This document shows, one piece after another, positions 24,228 through 35,954 of a DNA stretch of 64,000 nucleotides (position 1 is the first letter of the stretch; every line of letters begins with the position of its first letter). Under the pieces are notes generated by a model. That model made no database searches, was not told the DNA's origin, and saw only the letters and a list, made by a program, of their open reading frames with translations. Origin of the DNA: Zeugodacus cucurbitae (lineage: Eukaryota > Arthropoda > Insecta > Diptera > Tephritidae). The stretch lies in NCBI RefSeq assembly GCF_028554725.1, contig NC_071671.1, positions 62,855,001 to 62,919,000 of the forward strand, given 5' to 3'. The translations under genes were made by a program, and so were the position numbers.

Positions 24228-24475
24228 AGCGGAAAAATGGGAAATTAACAAAGAGGAAAAATAACAACACACAGCGCAGCGCGGCCATCCATCAATTGCT
24301 GACGAAATCGTTTAATCGTTTCACAATTACAAAAATCATTTTTCTTTGCCGAAAGTAGTAAACACAAGCGTTTAAAATGAAGCACTAACGGCACACAACA
24401 CGGCTCAAGACTCAAGACACAAGACAACTGACTACCGGAGGAAATCGGTGTCGTTTGACTTGGTTGGCAGCTAAA
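24228..24475 (+). other. Candidate non-coding first exon
   Basis: TTCAGC gives a possible initiator (+1 A at 24228). The following sequence is A/C-rich with CAACACACAGCGC-type content, as in fly 5'-UTRs, and ends at a donor AAA|GTGAGT (24475/24476). No coding frame is evident. It may be an alternative first exon of the plus-strand gene; support is compositional only. Confidence 0.2.
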
Positions 24476-25289
24476 GTGAGTGAGTGTGTTGACCTCAGCG
24501 CCGAAACCGTGTATATCACGCGCTGATGTTGCAGAGTTGCTAATAAAGCTTAAAAAAAAATAACAACAGCAACAACAAAGTGACATGTGCCAAAATGACT
24601 GAATTGGTGGAAAAAGCGCGCAAACGCTGATTAGACAGTTTAAGCGCTAACTTAGCTAACTTTGCGAGAGCGAACTACACACAGATGTACGTAACTGCAG
24701 CTAGAATTGCCAACGACGCATGAATTGCCATTTCAGTCAATTTCTGTATGGATTTTAGACTGGAAATTGTAGTTTAACTTTGTTAAAATCCTCTGTCATA
24801 TGTAGTCATATAATTTTTATGTGATTACTCTATTACTTTTGTGGTTTTATGCTCTTTCATATTTTACTAGTTGTTATATACATTTATGTATTATAATAGA
24901 TATGCTCGTATGTATATTTATATTTAGTCTATTTCACTTTGTGTGTGTCGCTTGCAAAACACTTGCGCTCGCTTATTCGTAGCTAATGCGTTTGCGTTGT
25001 GCCTGCTGGCCTATTGCGCATGCGCACAACATGAAGATGTGCTTTAATTGACCCACAATCGTTGCTACTACACGGCAACAACATGAGCTCACGTAATAAA
25101 ATTGTAATTATTGTATAAGCAAAAGCGAAGCAAAAATTATTTTTATAGTAAATTTTTAAAAAGTTTTGTTTAACATTAAATTAAAGTACACAGTATGAAT
25201 ATAATAAATACATTTTTATACCGTTATATGAAGATTTCGATAATTTCAAATACTCCACTCGACATGCTGAAAAGAAGTGTATTTATTAA
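24476..25289. other. No gene seen
   Basis: GC-richer to about 25.1 kb with A/C-rich leader-like sequence (CAACAGCAACAACAAAG near 24565), then AT-rich up to the family A copy. No supported exon. Confidence 0.4.
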
Positions 25290-26904
25290 CAAGTAAGGAA
25301 AGGCTAAGTTCGGGTGCAACCGAACATTTTATACTCTCGCAATTTATTGAAGAAATTTTATTAAGATAACACCCAAATTTACCTATAAATTCGGCACAAA
25401 GTTTAATAGAATAACGAAAATCGTCCTATATAGTGTTTGAGGGCTGAGGTAATTGCTGAACCGATTTCATTCATTTTCAGCAGCTAGGTACACTATATCC
25501 AAAACTATACACGCACTTAATTTCGCAAAGATATAGTATCTCACATATTAACCAATACATATATGTAGATTAAAGCCCACCGTGTTTTTGAAAAACCTAT
25601 AATTAGATATATGGGAGCTAGGATATGTTATGACCCGATTTTAATAATTTTTGGAACAGAGACACACTATTAGAAGAAAACAATTTCCTCTGAATTACAT
25701 TAAATTATCTAAGAGATTTACCAATATTTTCGGTTAAAATTTACCCTTAGGCGCTGAGTTCAACATGTCCGATATCTGGGGTCTTGAAAAGTTATAGTCC
25801 GTTTTCGACAATTTTTTCTCAAGTGAAGCCAGATGTGATATGCACTATTTGTGTAATGTTTTATTCCGCTATCTTCATTGGTTCCTTATGTATACATTAT
25901 AAAGTGAAGGAATCAGATGGAATTCAGATTTGAGATATATGGGAAGTAGTCGTGGTTATGAACCGATTTCATCAATTTTTCACACGTGTCATCAGGGTAT
26001 CAAGAAGGTATTACGTACCGAATTTCATCCGAAATTGAAATCTGTCAAGTAGTTCCTGAGATATGGTTTTTGACCCATAAGTGGGCGATGCCACGCCCAT
26101 TTTTCATTTTGTAAAAAAATCTGAGTGCAGCTTCTTTCTGCTATTTTTTCTGTAAAATTTAGTGTTTCTGACGTTTCTCGTTAGTGAGTTAACCCACTTT
26201 TAGTCATTTTCAACCTAACCTTTGTATGGGAGGTGGGCGTGGTTATTATCCGATTTCTTTCATTTTTGGACTGTATAAGGAAACGGCTAAAAGAAACGAC
26301 TGCAGAAAGTTTGGTTTATATAGCTTTATTGGTTTGCGAGTTATATACAAAAAAACTATTTGAGGGCGGGGTCACACCCACTTTTCCAAAAAAAAATACA
26401 TTCAAATGTGCCCCTTCCTAATACGATCCTATGTTCCAAATTTTATTTTCATAACTTTATTTATGCGAACTGCGAAGGAGAGAGATTCGGCTATAACCGG
26501 CTAAACGGTTGCAACGCCAATCACATACATACATACAACTTTATTTATGGCTTAGTTATAGCTCTTTATGTGTTTTTGGTTATCGCCATTTTGTGGGCGT
26601 GCCAGTGGTCCGACTCTTCCCATCTTCGAACTTAACCTTCTTATGGTGCCAAGGAACACATGTTACAAGTTTGATTAAGATATCTCAATTTTTACTCAAG
26701 TTACAGCTTGCACGGACGGATACTCGGACAGACGGACGGACGGACGGACAGACAGACAGGATTTGAACTTTACTCGTCACCCAGATAACTTTGGTATATA
26801 AAACCCCTATATCTAACTCGTTAAGTTTTAGGACTTACAAACAACCGTTATGTGGACAAAACTATAATACTCTCTTAGCAACTTTTGTTGCGAGAGTATA
26901 AAAA
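25290..26904 (+). repeat. Family A interspersed repeat, longest copy (1.6 kb)
   Basis: It starts CAAGTAAGGAAAGG, followed by a hairpin (TTCGG..CCGAA) and the block TTTTATACTCTCGCAA. It ends with a hairpin CTCTCTTAGCAAC/GTTGCGAGAG and TATAAAA, so the 5' and 3' subterminal blocks are inverse copies. A GGAC/GACA microsatellite lies near the 3' end. Sentence-like modules recur in the other copies (CCATAAGTGGGCG, GGCGTGGTTATTATCCGAT). Short frames inside are not coding: the matching DNA in the other copies carries stops and frameshifts. Architecture resembles Helentron-associated DINE-type elements, but no replication protein is present. Confidence 0.8.
26716..26760. repeat. GGAC/GACA microsatellite inside family A
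   Basis: A run of GGACGGACGGAC then GACAGACAGAC; the equivalent position in the 59.5-kb copy has GTCC/GTCT on the plus strand. Confidence 0.9.
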
Positions 26905-29002
26905 GTAGCAAATGTTTAAGCAATTATTAAAGTATAATTGAAGTTGTGATCTTGGGTTGAAGAAATCTTTGAGGACGCCTAAGCTTGCACCTTATAGAGT
27001 CGATTTTGTGTCTGAATTCAATTTATAAGCATAATTATTACGAGTTTAACATTAACATAATGGAATTTTTAAGTTCCGCATTTAAATTCTGATACTACCT
27101 GCTAAGTAAGTAAATTTTGTTGAAGGAAAAATTTTGAAAAATCTTTAAATGTGATCGTATTGAATTTGCTGATTTTTCACTGCTCTATCACTCGAATTGT
27201 GGTAGTATTATAGTTGTCAGTATTATATTTATCATCGGTTATCTGGGGTGACTGTTCGAAATTTATGGATCAGTGATCAGTAAGAGTGCAACAATCCATC
27301 CAAAAACTCTTCAGTTGTTCAAAATAATATTCCAGAATAGTTTTTGATTCCACAACTTTTGTGAAGCATTTTCTTCGTTCAGCCACTAACATGTGAGGTA
27401 TAAAATCATTGCATTTTAGTTGCTTGCGGTTGAATTTTTTTATTTTTTTATTTCGGTTTTTATCTCTCTTTTATTGTGTTGCAACATTAACTACGTTTTC
27501 ACGCCACAATTACGCAAAGCATTTACGCGCTAACTTTACATGCACGTATCTGCATGTGTGTACGTACTCATTGAAACTGCAGACAAATTACGAACAAAGC
27601 GCGAAAAGCGCACACACACATACATATATATATATATATCTATTTTACTTGCAATGTAAGTGATCATAGCGAATCATTGGCATATTTCTGCTTTAATTCA
27701 ATTATTTCTGCATTTTTTTGCATGCAAATTCACTGACATGCATACATGTGTGTTGTAAATTTTTATATCGATGATTTTAACAACAAAATGTTCCCACAGT
27801 CATCAATGCTAGAGAAAAAACAATAAAAAATTAAATTAAAATAAAAATTATAAATTTTTGCTAATAATTAGATTTCAGTTAATCAAAATGTTGCAAGTGG
27901 CTGGTAGATAAATTTGAAAATTTTTTTTAGATAAAATAGTGAGTATATAAAATGTTAAAATAATAAAAATAAATTTTTCAATAAAAATAAAATTCTATTT
28001 TTTTAAATTTATTTTTCTGATTTATTGTGTATTTTAAAAATTTAGAATTTTATATTTCAAGTATATATTTAGCCCTACCTCTGTATGATAAGCCTGCATT
28101 GCAGAAAATATTTTATTTTTGCTGTATTAAACATATTTACATATATATATTGTACATATGTATATGTATTATTCTCTTTTGTCCGCACCGCACATTCATA
28201 TGAAATATTAATAATTTCCATGCTTTTGAATGCAATCACGTGCTTTACCACTCATTTGCTCATACATAATTATTCCATGTTTGCATGCATAGCTACGTAA
28301 ATTCCCCACATACTGTTGTTGTTTTTAAAATATTCTATTTAATTGCATTGCTTGAAAAGAATTAGCTTTCACTTAATGCCTATATATAATATTTACATTA
28401 GAATGCTCGTCTACACCACAACAAGCAAACATACATTTATTGGTGCTTCCAACGAACTGAGTTTTGCATTTGCTTCGCCATATGCATACAAATTAAGTTG
28501 TAAAAACGTTAGCATTTTTTATTATTATTTGATAATTTTAGTCAATGAATATTGCTTGCATATGCCAAATAAGCTAAAGTTAATGTTTGTAAATGTTACA
28601 GCACAAACATATATACATATGTTTCGGTATGTAATACCGATTTCCTTAAAGTCATTCATTTAATAGCGTTTTCTAGGTAAAATGTGTACGCTTTATTGGT
28701 ATGCTATTGGAAAAGTATGTTAAATGCAATTCATGTTTGTTTTCATGGCATTTAACAAATGCTTAGATAAAATTCTTAAATTATTGTTTAAAAAAAAGTA
28801 TACATATGACTATATTACATATTTAATTGGCCCACTGTTAATAGATTTCACTTCCCCTGACTTAAAATTTGAATTAAAGTATAAAGTATGTCATTACGTT
28901 TTACCTGTTGATTTCATGCGTGGAAGAAAAATGTGTGCAATAAAAAATTAAAAAAAATGTGACTTTGTTAATTACAAAAATATTATTGAAACATAAATAA
29001 AG
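26905..29002. other. No gene seen between two family A copies
   Basis: AT-rich unique DNA with a CACACA/TA microsatellite at 27610-27642. Open frames at 27409, 28085, 28343 and 28724 are unrecognised and lack splice support. Confidence 0.45.
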
Positions 29003-29913
29003 CAAGTAAGGAAGGACGAAGATCGGGTGTAACCGAACATTTTATACAATTTGACACACATATTCGTCATATATGTGGTATAAAGTCCATTGAAAGTTGG
29101 AAACCCTAATATTAGGTATATGGGTGCTGGGAGAAGTTATGACTCGATTTTTAGTATGGAGACATATTATAGGAAGAAATATACCCTCTGAATTTCTTCA
29201 CAAAATCTGAGAGACTTACCTAAATTTTCGGTAAAAAATTTATTAAAAGCACTGGGGTCCTGAGGTTGTATACATATATGGCCTCTTGAAATCTTATTAT
29301 CTGATTTCGACGAGTTTTAGAAAGGCGATCTCACACTATAAATGCAGTATTTTGTGCAAAGTTCTGTTCCGATATCTTCACTAGCGCTTAACTTATATAT
29401 TGTAAAGTAAAAGATTCCGATTGACTTCACAGTTGTGGTATATAGGAAGTAGGCGTGGTTGTGAACCGATTTACCCAATTTTCACAACATATAATTTGGA
29501 TTCCAGGAAAATATTACTAACTGAATTTTATTGAAATTGGTCTAGTAGTTTCGGAGATATGGTTTTTGACCCATAAGTGGGCGGAGTAACATTTTTGTAA
29601 TGGAATTTAAGGTTTCTGATGCTTTCCTTAGTGAATTAAAGCGTTTTTAGTAGTAGCGTTTTCGAAAGCAACCTGTCAAGGAATATGTGTTCCAAGTTTC
29701 ATTAAGATATCTCAATGTTTACTCAAGTTATCACTTACACGGTCAGACGGAGGGACAGACATCCGGATTTCAACTCCACTCGTCATCCTGATCATTTATA
29801 TACATATATATAACCCCATATCTAACTCTTTTATTTCTGGGTGACACAAACAACCGTTATGTGAACAAAACTATAATACTCTCTTTAGCAACTTTGTTGC
29901 GAGATTATAAAAA
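29003..29913 (+). repeat. Family A interspersed repeat, short copy (0.9 kb)
   Basis: Same orientation as the 25.3-kb copy, 2.1 kb downstream. It retains the 5' end (CAAGTAAGGAAGG, TTCGG-type palindrome now degraded), the TTTTTGACCCATAAGTGGGC module, GACGG/GACAGAC remnants and the 3' hairpin (TAGCAACTTTGTTGC) with GAGATTATAAAA. Internal deletions account for the shorter length. Confidence 0.85.
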
Positions 29914-30169
29914 CAGTACAGAATTCATTATTTAAAAAAATATCGGTTTTTGTTTGTTGAAGAAAAAAAATTTTTTACGAATTTAAGATCCCAATCGCAT
30001 ATAAATATTAAATACTCTACAAATGAATTATATTCGAGAAAATAACTGAACTGATGTAACCTCAAATTTAAATTGATAAGACATGATAATTTATATTTTT
30101 AAAAGATGAATCTGTCTATATGCCGGAATTGAATTGATTACTTATGCTTTTGTTTCTATTCCTTTACAG

Positions 30170-30234
30170 AACTTGATTAGCTGACAGCTGAACATAAAAA
30201 CGAAATTCGTCTCGGACTTTTCGCCGTTATAAAG
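30170..30234 (+). other. Non-coding internal exon (5'-UTR), 65 nt
   Basis: A strong acceptor, TTTCTATTCCTTTACAG, precedes 65 bases ending at a good donor AAAG|GTGGGT. All three frames contain stops and there is no ATG, so the exon would be 5'-UTR. It lies 0.94 kb before a signal-peptide exon on the same strand and would be spliced to it directly or through another leader exon. Clean splice sites on both sides within 65 bases make it the best non-coding exon candidate in the window. Confidence 0.5.
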
Positions 30235-30870
30235 GTGGGTAAATATTTATAAAATCAATTTTATTAAAAAAAAATAGCATTAGATATGCAGATATGCCGT
30301 CATCTTTTCTCCCTATTCCAGAAAGCAAAATATTACTGCGTACTGTAAAGATATAAATGGTCTTTAGTTGTTAAAAGTCTCATTTGAAACTATTTTAATC
30401 GGTGTGTCTTATTTATTTTCTCTTCATAACTAATAGTACTGAGAGAGTTAAAATTGTAAAATAGTATCTTACTCAACGCACAGATATCGCTCTAAAGCAG
30501 AACACCATCGTTATTCCAACTCAAATCAAACCCAAATATTCTATCTCAAATTACTTTGAACTCTACGGAATATATCTCTCTTTCAACTCTTTGTGTCATT
30601 TCATGAATTTTTACATTTCTGACAATAAAAAATAGAAAAACCCTAGAAAAAAAACAATATTAGAAAGCACAGTTATTTCATACATAAGACACCTAATCGT
30701 TTATCTGTGAATAATTTCAACAAAAATAAAAATAAAAAATAAATACGAATGAGTTGAACACCAATGCGAAATGTCAATTTCAAGAGCACCAATTTAGTCA
30801 CGATCTTCATTAGGCTAGATCAGGCGATATGAAAATCGCACAAAGAAAGACATGCGTGTGTGAGAAAATG
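30235..30870. other. Probable intron
   Basis: AT-rich DNA between the non-coding exon and the leader of the signal-peptide exon. A weak acceptor-like CATTAG ends near 30813. Confidence 0.3.
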
Positions 30871-31171
30871 TATATATTCACATTTAGACAGGCACACAAT
30901 GAGTGAGTAAATCGCCAAAACCAGTTCAGAAGTTGTGAAAAAACAAACCACGATCCCTGAGACAGAGCAACGTAAGTCATCAGCGGGACGCAATGCTTCA
31001 ACTCTACCAAACGACACCACTCGACAGTCAACAAGCAAAGTCAAGTCAGCACTACTGACAGCACCAATGATAGCAAAAACACCAACCAGCAGCCGGCTAA
31101 GCAGTTGAATAGCAGCTAGCCGTAGCTGCTGAGACAAGTGGGGGAATAAGAAACAACATATACCGCCAACA
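30871..31171 (+). promoter_or_regulatory. Leader or promoter region of the signal-peptide exon
   Basis: TATATATT at 30871 could be a TATA box. From about 30900 the plus strand is A/C-rich and leader-like. It contains short upstream frames, including ATG-AGT-GAG-stop near 30899 and a 22-codon frame from about 30993, which could dampen translation of the main ATG at 31172. Whether this is a first exon with its own start site or an internal leader exon cannot be decided from sequence. Confidence 0.35.
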
Positions 31172-31244
31172 ATGAAACGTCAAAACAAGTTGTTGGCGCT
31201 GCTTTGTTTTTTTCTTACCGCTTACCTCCAATGGGTGTTTGGCG
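31172..31244 (+). CDS. Signal-peptide exon of a secreted or membrane protein
   Basis: The ATG has a fly-like context (GCCAACAATG). The exon encodes 24 residues plus one base. The N-terminus MKRQNK is positively charged, residues 7-23 are hydrophobic (LLALLCFFLTAYLQWVF), and a glycine follows where a signal peptidase site could lie. The exon ends GGCG|GTAAGC, a good donor in phase 1, the phase typical of signal-peptide exons in genes for extracellular-domain proteins. Unspliced, the frame stops after 34 codons. I do not recognise the protein; an Ig-superfamily or other neuronal surface protein would fit the long-intron setting, but that is inference. Confidence 0.5.
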
Positions 31245-31490
31245 GTAAGCCGGCCGGCGCTTTTGGGCATTCATAACTCGATCGATTTGAATCGACAAAC
31301 GAGCGCTGAATTGCGCTTTAGAGCAACACGCCGGTGTTTTCGCGTCGACTTGTTATTGTTGTTGGTTGCTGGTAGGTAGCCCATACAAGCAATCCCACAA
31401 CCTAAGCAGTCGTGCTGTCTAACCGAAATTGGTAAAAGTATCGCATAGATAAGTTGCGGCGATCAATAAAATCGGCAATCTGTTTTGCAG
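31245..31490. other. Intron, or start of a long intron
   Basis: Plus-strand sequence becomes T/G-rich right after the donor. The next usable acceptor is TCTGTTTTGCAG at 31479-31490. Confidence 0.3.
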
Positions 31491-31631
31491 CTCTGCAAGG
31501 TAGCGCAGCTGTCAAGGCTGACATTGCCATTTGGGCAAACAGGCGGACGACTGCAGCAGCAGTCAATATCAAGTGGTGGCATTGGCAGACACCAACGAGC
31601 CAGTGTTTGCAGTGTTGCTGTGCTGCTGCAG
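31491..31631 (+). CDS. Weak candidate second coding exon, phase 1-1
   Basis: An acceptor (CTGTTTTGCAG) and donor (GCAG|GTGAAC) bound 141 bases. In the phase set by the preceding signal-peptide exon the frame is open throughout (LQGSAAVKADIAIWANRR, later NIKWWHWQTP and a CCC run) and the exon is phase-symmetric. Against it, the residue mix is unusual and looks like translated CAG-rich DNA, and no domain is recognisable. The true next exon may lie far downstream. Confidence 0.15.
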
Positions 31632-33824
31632 GTGAACAGCACTTGGCACGAGAATAAACCCGACTTTTTGTCTAACGATATCGGCGTACAGCCGGTGCGC
31701 TTATCAGTCGCCTGTAATCCCGCCGGTGCAATTGCCGCATATTCATTTCAATGCAGCTGTTTTGATTGTTGGTTTTTCTTGCTTCTCTATTTGCTCATTC
31801 GTTGGGCGTTTTGGGTGAGTGTCTACGTTACTTTTGCACACCTTCGCTGTGTATATATATTGTAGATATGTATGAACACCCGCAGATTGGCCGATAAATT
31901 GTCTAGTGAATGACTCGAGTCGGTACGTGTAAGTACATTTGACTCTTTCAACTGTTGCGGGCACTTTTCGATATCACTTGCTAACTGTTTTCACCCGCAC
32001 ACACACACACACTCCAACCAAATGTTGCCAACAACTTGACACTTCACTGTTACTTTTCCATTTCGATTGCATTTGCCGCATTGATTGCACGATTTTCCAC
32101 TTTTGTCGGCACTTTTGACACTTCGCCCGCGGCGGCCGGCCTGTTGCATGACTCCTCTTTGCCAATTGTGTTTGCAACAAAGCAGCTATACATATGTATC
32201 TAGATATAGGCAATGACTTTCTGTTTGTTCATTTGGCGCGCACGTGTTCACCAGTTGATCGCTTGCGCCTCCTCACTCACTTCTGGGAGGGAGCAACATG
32301 TGCAGCAAGCAAGTCGAAACCGAGCGTACGTCGACTACTTAAAGCTTCGCCTCGAGGGCAAATTACAATTGGCAGTACTTAGTTGGCGTTGTATCCATGT
32401 ATCCATGAATTGAAATTGAAGAATTTTTACTCTGCATGCTGGTGGTACTGGCATTTACGTGTATACCAAGTGGGCTAATGTAGGCCACCAAGCAAGCATG
32501 TTTGCTTTCATAAGTTTTGATGTTCATAAGTACATTTAATGCAAAATCACTTTCAATGTGCATAATACCGGTAGATTGTTGGAAAGGATGGCGGTTATAA
32601 AAAATTGGCAGATAAATGTTACTGTGAAAATAAAAAATGAAGTAAATTATTTGTAAACCAGCAATAGAGAACTAAGCGGAAATTGTGGTAGTGCGAATTG
32701 TACGGTTGATATTTACCGAAAAGTGAAAGTGTCTTCCTTCCAACATTAACGTTGTGCGTCATTTCTGATACAATCTCAAGTCCCGAGAAGCTAAAACTAG
32801 CGATCTTCAGAGCTTCGTTGAAACACCTCGGATTCAACTATGCTGAATGTCATATCCCCATGAAAATGCTGATTTAAAGTTATTAAGATCTTATATTTGA
32901 TGACTTATTCCAGATTTTTGTTTTCCACATGCCTCACTCACTCATGGCTCTTAATACTTTTTAACTCACTTCGAGTTTGGAAGATCGTTAAAATTTGGAT
33001 AGAACATTTTGATATTGGCTAATTGATAGAGACTGGTGCCTCTCCCAGACTAGATCCTTTCGAGTACTTTTGACTGCAGACTAACTTCTACTAGTTAAAC
33101 AAGAATGAACCCTGCTTAGTGATCTAGCCATCATAAATTTATGGATTTTCTTAAAGAATCATCAGCGCTGTGGGGTATATAGCCACAGGTCTATGTTCTT
33201 CGGTTATATCAAGACAGTTCATTATAGTCAATATTTCTTGAAATCTAATAAAAGTGATAAAAGCTAAACGAAACTATAAGTTTTTACAATCTCAGTAAAT
33301 ATATTTATACATTTCTTTGAAATTTTAATAGCAGAAAGTATAATGATATTCCAAATAATTATCTTCTCCTCGCTTCTTAGCACATACCACAATATTGCTG
33401 CTTATTTTATAATTCTATAGTCATCTGTCAATGACATGTAGACTTGTTTTGCTCTTAAATATCATTTTAGTTGTTGTTGTGGTCTTTCCTGTAAGCGTTC
33501 CGTACTCATTTTTGTTATTGTTGTATATCAAGCGTGCAATTAGTGTTGAGCTGCTGATATTGTGCAGTTGTTACACGCACTCTTTATCCAAGCTAAAGCT
33601 AAAGGCGTGTGTCTTTTGTTATTATCGTTGCGGTGTTTACGTATGTTTAAATGCAAAAAATGCCAATTTTATATAATATTTATGTGGAAGCGCTTGTTTG
33701 CATTCGCAGTATGTATGTATATGTAGTGGCATGCAACTTATAATTTTGCATGCAACTGCCTTACAGTAATTACTGTCCGAGCACATATGGCTAATATGCA
33801 ATGAGCAGTGAGGTATTTTGTATT
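31632..33824. other. No gene supported; GC-richer to 32.4 kb
   Basis: 31.6-32.4 kb is GC-rich with a CACACA microsatellite at about 31994-32013 and could be regulatory. The T-rich frame at 33431 starts with a signal-like hydrophobic run but lies in low-complexity GTTGTTGTTG sequence. Nothing else is supported. Confidence 0.4.
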
Positions 33825-34253
33825 ATTAGGGTGGGTAATTTTTTTCGTAAAAAAATTTTTGAATTTAAAATTTTTTTTTTTGGAAATAGTTTTATATTTT
33901 ATAAATGATACATTAATTTTAATTATTAAAAAATAATCACAAAATTTTAATATATTTTTTGTGCGAGAAAATATGACATTTCCAAAGTGAAAGATTAAAT
34001 TATTTTGTGGAATAAACGCAATTATCGTTTATTTTCCAATAAAAAAAGTCGTATTCTGCTAAAGAATACAATTTCCAACTAAATAATAATTTATAGTAGT
34101 CTCAAGCATTATCACATAATCGTATTGGACGCTTCTTGTATCCCTTTATGATTTTGCAAGCCCGTACGCACCATAAAATCGTGCACGGCAAGAGTTTTTT
34201 TTAATAATTTAAACAATTTTTTTTTTAACATTTAATAATTGGCCCACCCTAAT
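33825..34253. mobile_element. TIR (MITE-like) element, ~430 bp
   Basis: Ends ATTAGGGTGGG and CCCACCCTAAT are inverse repeats, with A/T-rich subterminal stretches on both sides. The interior has no frame or transposase motif. A solitary ATTAGGGTGGC at 61702 resembles one end. Non-autonomous DNA element, superfamily not assigned. Confidence 0.6.
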
Positions 34254-34329
34254 GCGAAACTAACCAGCGTATCAAATAGCTTATAGTAGTATAGCAAACT
34301 CATTGCACCTTATTTCGATTGTTTCGACA

Positions 34330-35260
34330 ACACAACTGCTCACTGGTCATCTCGCGCTGCTGCTTCGACTGCCATGTGGGCCTCGCCTCCTGTCCATTGT
34401 TTATGCAACTTGAAAGCGCTACGCAATGCCCTGACTGCGTGTAGGCATGTCTGCCTATCAATAGACAGGCAGCAGTCGCTAGTTTGCATACATCAAAATG
34501 CGCAATCGTTTTTACTCTCCCCTACCATTGTCTATAATATTTACATATGCATATAGTATTTATACATATATACCGCCTCAATTATTGCAACACAAAAATT
34601 GCACAGTTGTTGCAACGTCGCACATCACCGCTGAGGGCAATCAACATTGTCTGTCAAAGTCATGCGAGCATGTGTGTGTGTGTGTTTATGCTGCCGTTTC
34701 GGTGGCTTGACATTCGCCTAGGGGCATACGAAAGTGCATAGCAGCAATGACAATTGCAAAATATTTTAGTCAAAATGAACTTCTGACTCAATTGCACAGA
34801 AAAAGCGTGCAATGCAGCTTATAAATGTCCGTTGACGATTGAGTAAAGGCAAGCGTTTTATTTTTGTTATTTTTCGGTTTAGTCGCTTTTGCAGTGTTCT
34901 TATTTCGCAAAACTAATGTAATAGCTGTGCAAATGCTCGCATTTATGCACATTTCCGGTTTACGTAACATGGCGTCGGCGTTTGGCGGCATCATCATCCA
35001 TCGCATCCGCGGCATTTCAACACTTTCACGCCGTCCGAGCGAACGAGCTGCTTGTGATTGCAGCGCCGCGCTTCATTTGCGCAGCAGTTCAGTTCCGATT
35101 TGTCTTCCCACACATCCGTCTGCCGCAGTCGCCGCAATTCAATCATCATTTCCCGCCAATGTCAGTCCACAACTGTGCAGAGCTTTTGCAGCCGGCTTGA
35201 TTCGTCTGGCTCTGACTGCCGCTGCAACAATTACGCGCTAACTAAGCTGTCAGCAATGTC
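34330..35260. promoter_or_regulatory. GC island, possible regulatory region or unrecognised exon
   Basis: Two GC-rich patches (34.33-34.47 and 34.97-35.26 kb) stand out in AT-rich DNA, separated by a GT microsatellite (34671-34685). Frames of 60-125 codons run through but do not resemble any family and lack good splice flanks. A TTCAGTTC initiator-like motif lies near 35090. A cis-regulatory or promoter role is the neutral guess. Confidence 0.25.
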
Positions 35261-35954
35261 ACCGCACTGATCCTTTTGTGGTTGAATTATTTATAATATT
35301 TTTGTATTTTTTTTATTTTTACATCATTTCTATTCTTGATTTATTTTTATATTTCTGTTGTCTAATTTTGAATTGTGTCTAGTTCAAGGTCGTAAAGTCA
35401 TCACTTGTGTGTTTGTATTTGTTTAAACGAGTGTATTATCATTTACTAGTGGTTGTAATAACAGTAATTCTCTAATATACTCTAAGTAAAACACGGCGTC
35501 TGGCGGTTAATGTAATCCACGTGTTGTTGGAAATACCCCATAGGAAATTGAAGTGTTAATTTTACCTTGAAGCTGTGTTTCATGAGCTCAAAAATATAGT
35601 TTGTAATTAGAATTTGAGAGTTATTTCTACATTTTGATATATTTTTTAAAATTAATTGTGATAAAGTTAGAGACTACATTTTCTTAATAACATTCATGGA
35701 GTTAATTTGTTTAATAAGAAAGCAAGAAATAGGTTAACATTTATCATCAGCCTTTTTTTTTTTGTATGAAAATTGCTTAAACTTTTCGAAAACAACTTAA
35801 GGTAACAACTTCAATAATCTTTTTTTTAGTTTAATTTTTTTTTCGAATATCCGACTTTGACGTCTTATCTCTTCTGTCATTTAAGCTTGACCAAAATGTT
35901 TCATACGCCATTTAAATAAGAAAAAATTTTGACTTCTTCGGTAATGTTTCAAGT
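35261..35954. other. No gene seen
   Basis: AT-rich unique sequence. Confidence 0.45.

Noticed and set aside
26233..26421. Frame inside family A with similar residues in the 59.8-kb copy
   Set aside because: The similarity comes from repeat DNA homology; the corresponding frame in the other copy is broken by stops.
30810..31137. Minus-strand frames of 74 and 105 codons
   Set aside because: They lie opposite the leader of the signal-peptide exon and look like its reverse complement shadow.
31221..31232. Minus-strand donor-like GGAG|GTAAGC inside the signal-peptide exon
   Set aside because: No open minus-strand exon leads into it; chance within a coding sequence.
33431..33676. 81-codon frame with a signal-like hydrophobic start and CCT|GTAAGC
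   Set aside because: Hydrophobicity follows from GTT/TTG-rich low complexity, the donor match is poor and no upstream leader is visible.
34864..35241. 125-codon plus-strand frame through the GC island
   Set aside because: First codon may be non-ATG, no family resemblance, two other frames are also open there.
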